Below, one piece after another: positions 5,990 through 7,059 of a stretch of DNA of 7,059 nt. Location: NCBI GenBank assembly GCA_945979635.1, contig CAMFPZ010000045.1:1-7059 (forward strand), in the 5' to 3' direction. Each line of letters starts with the position of its first letter. Position 1 is the first letter of the stretch. A program made the position numbers and the translations under genes. The notes beneath the pieces were generated by a model. It searched no databases and was not told the origin of the DNA. It worked only from the letters and a program-made list of their open reading frames with translations. The stretch is from an uncultured Eubacterium sp. (lineage in GTDB: Bacteria; Bacillota; Clostridia; Oscillospirales; Acutalibacteraceae).

Positions 5990-6905
5990 AACCTTTAATT
6001 TTGTCTGCGAGCAGAATTCTGTCCGACTCGACCGATTGCTATGTGATTTGCTTGACGGATTTACACGCAGTGCTGTTCAAAGGCTGATTGACGACGGAAA
6101 TGTAACGGTTAATTCCGGCTCTGCTGCGAAGAATTATAAGACTAAAATCGGTGATAATATCGAGGTTTTTGTTCCTGATGCAAGGCCGCTCGAGGCAGTT
6201 GCCCAAAATATACCCTTGGATATAGTATATGAGGATGATGATTTGCTTGTTGTGAACAAGCCAAAGGGAATGGTTGTTCACCCTGCAAACGGAAATCCTG
6301 ACGGAACTCTCGTTAATGCCTTGCTTTATCATTGCGGAGATAGCCTGTCGGGTATAAACGGCATAATTCGACCGGGTATTGTACATAGGATAGATAAGGA
6401 TACCTCCGGATTGCTCATCGTTGCAAAGAGCGATAAGGCTCATATAGGACTTGCCGAGCAGATAAAGGAGCATAGCTTTTCCAGAGCATACGAAACAGTT
6501 GTTTACGGAAATATAAATGAGGATAGCTTTACTGTTTGTCAGCCTATCGGAAGGGACGAAAGGGACAGAAAGAAAATGGCTGTCACTCCGAGGAATTCGA
6601 AAAAAGCAATAACCCATTTTGAGGTAATAAAGCGATATGGTGAGTTCACTCATCTTCGTTGTATTCTAGAAACCGGCAGAACTCATCAAATAAGAGTTCA
6701 TTGTGCCTATATCGGACATCCCGTTGCGGGTGATCCTGTATACGGCCCGAAGAAGGTAATAACTCGCTTGGAAGGGCAATGCCTTCATGCAAAGCATATT
6801 GGCTTTGTTCATCCTGTGACAGATGAATATTTGGAATTCGAAAGTGAATTGCCCGATTATTTCAAATCCTTTTTGAATTATCTAAATAATAAATACGGAG
6901 AATAA
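5982..6905 (+). CDS. rluD: RluA/RluD-family 23S rRNA pseudouridine synthase (YlyB-type)
   Basis: The enzyme isomerises specific uridines of RNA to pseudouridine; the RluD branch acts on 23S rRNA helix 69. The 307-aa product has an N-terminal S4-type RNA-binding domain (about 13-62, RLDRLL...FTRSAVQRLIDDGNVTVNS). The catalytic RluA-type domain follows (about 80-290). IVYEDDDLLVVNKPKGMVVHP (81-101) opens it. The catalytic motif is GIVHRIDKDTSGLL (132-145), with D138 as the expected nucleophilic aspartate. LETGRTHQIRVH (229-240) and GHPVAGDPVYG (245-255) are further family blocks. It is complete and of usual length. Substrate choice is inferred: in Bacillus the orthologous position next to lspA holds ylyB, and paralogues in Firmicutes are hard to separate from sequence, so the gene symbol is provisional. 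Confidence 0.9.
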   Translation: MPETFNFVCEQNSVRLDRLLCDLLDGFTRSAVQRLIDDGNVTVNSGSAAKNYKTKIGDNIEVFVPDARPLEAVAQNIPLDIVYEDDDLLVVNKPKGMVVHPANGNPDGTLVNALLYHCGDSLSGINGIIRPGIVHRIDKDTSGLLIVAKSDKAHIGLAEQIKEHSFSRAYETVVYGNINEDSFTVCQPIGRDERDRKKMAVTPRNSKKAITHFEVIKRYGEFTHLRCILETGRTHQIRVHCAYIGHPVAGDPVYGPKKVITRLEGQCLHAKHIGFVHPVTDEYLEFESELPDYFKSFLNYLNNKYGE

Positions 6906-7059
6906 ATGGAAAAGACCTTTGAAAATTGGCTTGTTGTGTCGGATGTTGACGGAACGCTGAATAATAAGATTAGGCGTTTACCGAGAAGAAATTATGACGC
7001 AATAAAGGAATTTACCGAAAGAGGCGGAAATTTTACTCTTGCTTCCGGCAGACTTCAAT
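6906..7059 (+). CDS. Cof-type HAD-superfamily phosphatase (3' partial, cut by window end)
   Basis: An ATG directly follows the stop codon of the preceding gene (TAA 6903-6905) and opens a frame of 51 codons running off the window. HAD motif I is DVDGTL (13-18), with D13 the expected nucleophile and D15 the acid/base. Motif II is in FTLASGR (43-49), with S47 in the Thr/Ser position. 'LASGR' after about 30 residues is typical of the Cof/YidA-like IIB subfamily, which hydrolyses sugar phosphates and other small phosphorylated metabolites. GGAG at 6897-6900 gives a 5-nt spacer. Substrate cannot be predicted from the fragment, and the cap domain is outside the window. Confidence 0.85.
   Translation, partial: MEKTFENWLVVSDVDGTLNNKIRRLPRRNYDAIKEFTERGGNFTLASGRLQ

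Noticed and set aside
5955..6606. Repeated ATTCGAAAAAAG at 5955-5966 and 6595-6606
   Set aside because: Both copies lie in coding sequence encoding Ser-Lys-Lys, are only 12 bp, and have no shared flanks; chance similarity.
6039..6653. 204-codon minus-strand open frame opposite the pseudouridine synthase gene
   Set aside because: It lies wholly antisense to a gene with clear conserved motifs, has no recognisable domain and an unconvincing composition; treated as a shadow.

Overview
This window looks like part of a Gram-positive, low-to-moderate GC Firmicutes chromosome, most likely a Clostridia member of the Ruminococcaceae/Oscillospiraceae type. The evidence is the gene content and order (yggS, sepF, divIVA, ileS, lspA, an rluD/ylyB-type gene), which matches the classic Firmicutes division cluster around divIVA, together with AGGAGG-like ribosome binding sites. 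The taxonomic placement is inference from synteny and protein style; no rRNA or other marker is present.

Layout: all supported genes lie on the + strand and form one tightly packed run. The order is: the 3' end of an upstream gene (1-123, probably an HlyD-like membrane fusion protein); yggS (PLP homeostasis, 104-829); sepF (FtsZ-ring anchor, 849-1334); a large, acidic divIVA (1352-2599); ileS (2641-5430); lspA (lipoprotein signal peptidase, 5492-5989); an RluA/RluD-family pseudouridine synthase (5982-6905); and the 5' end of a Cof-type HAD phosphatase (6906 to the window edge). Junctions are a 20-bp overlap, 19, 17, 41 and 61 bp gaps, an 8-bp overlap and a 0-bp gap. I found no convincing internal promoter or intrinsic terminator, so the genes are probably co-transcribed. 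The longest non-coding stretch is 61 bp (5431-5491) and holds a strong hairpin just upstream of the lspA ribosome binding site.

Biologically the window links cell division and envelope work (SepF, DivIVA, LspA) to translation (IleS, RluD-type enzyme) and cofactor upkeep (YggS). I see no mobile element, CRISPR array, tRNA, rRNA or defence system, and no clear evidence of an undescribed multi-gene system. The most unusual object is the DivIVA homologue. It has a substituted membrane-contact loop, ten in-register 11-residue coiled-coil repeats, a long Asp/Glu-rich region and an aromatic/basic C-terminal tail. Other points are the absence of ylmG and ylmH between sepF and divIVA, the absence of a T-box leader before ileS, and the ileS-lspA hairpin.
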